DNA of 12,342 nt from contig WJIV01000185.1 in assembly GCA_014730055.1 (NCBI GenBank), positions 1 to 12,342 of the forward strand, read 5' to 3'. The notes below the pieces were generated by a model. It searched no databases. It was not told the origin of the DNA and worked only from the letters and a program-made list of their open reading frames with translations. The stretch is from Candidatus Bathyarchaeota archaeon (GTDB lineage Archaea > Thermoproteota > Bathyarchaeia > TCS64). Position numbers and translations under genes: made by a program. Every line of letters starts with the position of its first letter. The first letter of the stretch is position 1. Shown here one piece after another: positions 12,306-12,342 of the stretch.

Positions 12306-12312
12306 CACCTCC
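12306..12312 (-). promoter_or_regulatory. Strong Shine-Dalgarno site of the nuclease gene
   Basis: GGAGGTG, a full match to the anti-SD core, 6 bases before ATG 12299. It is the strongest in the window. Its presence suggests a transcript with a leader, perhaps from an upstream operon beyond the right edge; the 30 bases left in the window show no TATA box. Confidence 0.7.
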
Positions 12313-12342
12313 TTCAGGAAAGCATGCTTAGGAGATTCCCCC

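Noticed and set aside
1..12342. CRISPR array, insertion sequence, integrase or attachment site
   Set aside because: No regular direct repeats, terminal inverted repeats or transposase/integrase genes were seen. The tRNA-Ser 3' end has no visible duplicate in the window.

Overview
The window is archaeal chromosome, with about 18 closely packed genes. Evidence is a TFIIB-type zinc ribbon at the left edge, a complete TFB near the right edge, an adjacent eIF5A and deoxyhypusine synthase pair, a tRNA-Ser with an encoded CCA, TTTAAA/TTTATATA-type TATA boxes placed for very short leaders, and AGGTG-type Shine-Dalgarno sites. A DUF2153-like gene and two TFB genes within 12 kb hint at a Thermoproteota/TACK-type lineage, but the exact group cannot be fixed from sequence alone.

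Left part (1-3321): the start of a leftward TFB gene, cut by the window edge, has a structured leader. A 250-base promoter-rich gap follows, then a phosphorylase of the MTAP/PNP family, a leftward M19 dipeptidase, a small flavin split-barrel protein, a leftward DUF2153-like protein and tRNA-Ser(GGA). Genes meet tail to tail with 2-3 bases between them and start head to head from shared AT-rich promoters.

Middle (3322-6461): a metallo-beta-lactamase-fold hydrolase, then two divergent transporters (EamA and MFS) and a small protein with a C-terminal cysteine cluster. The transporter and cysteine-protein segment is clearly more AT-rich than its surroundings.

Right part (6453-10119), all leftward: an FAD oxidase like L-2-hydroxyglutarate oxidase, a PPC/DUF296 protein, a two-CBS protein, and the eIF5A-DHS operon in which the modifying enzyme follows its only known type of substrate.

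Far right (10120-12342): a ribbon-helix-helix (RHH) regulator with an unrecognised C-terminal domain is divergent from a full TFB gene. Their 84-base intergenic region carries TGWACA-like hexamers in exact 10-base phase and two TATA-like boxes, the most suggestive regulatory structure here. A leftward MmcB-like PD-(D/E)XK nuclease overlaps the TFB 3' end by 4 bases.

No CRISPR array, insertion sequence or obvious defence island is visible. The points most worth a second look are the phased operator-like array at the RHH/TFB promoter, the PNP-like specificity residues in the MTAP-like enzyme, and the structured leader of the first TFB gene.
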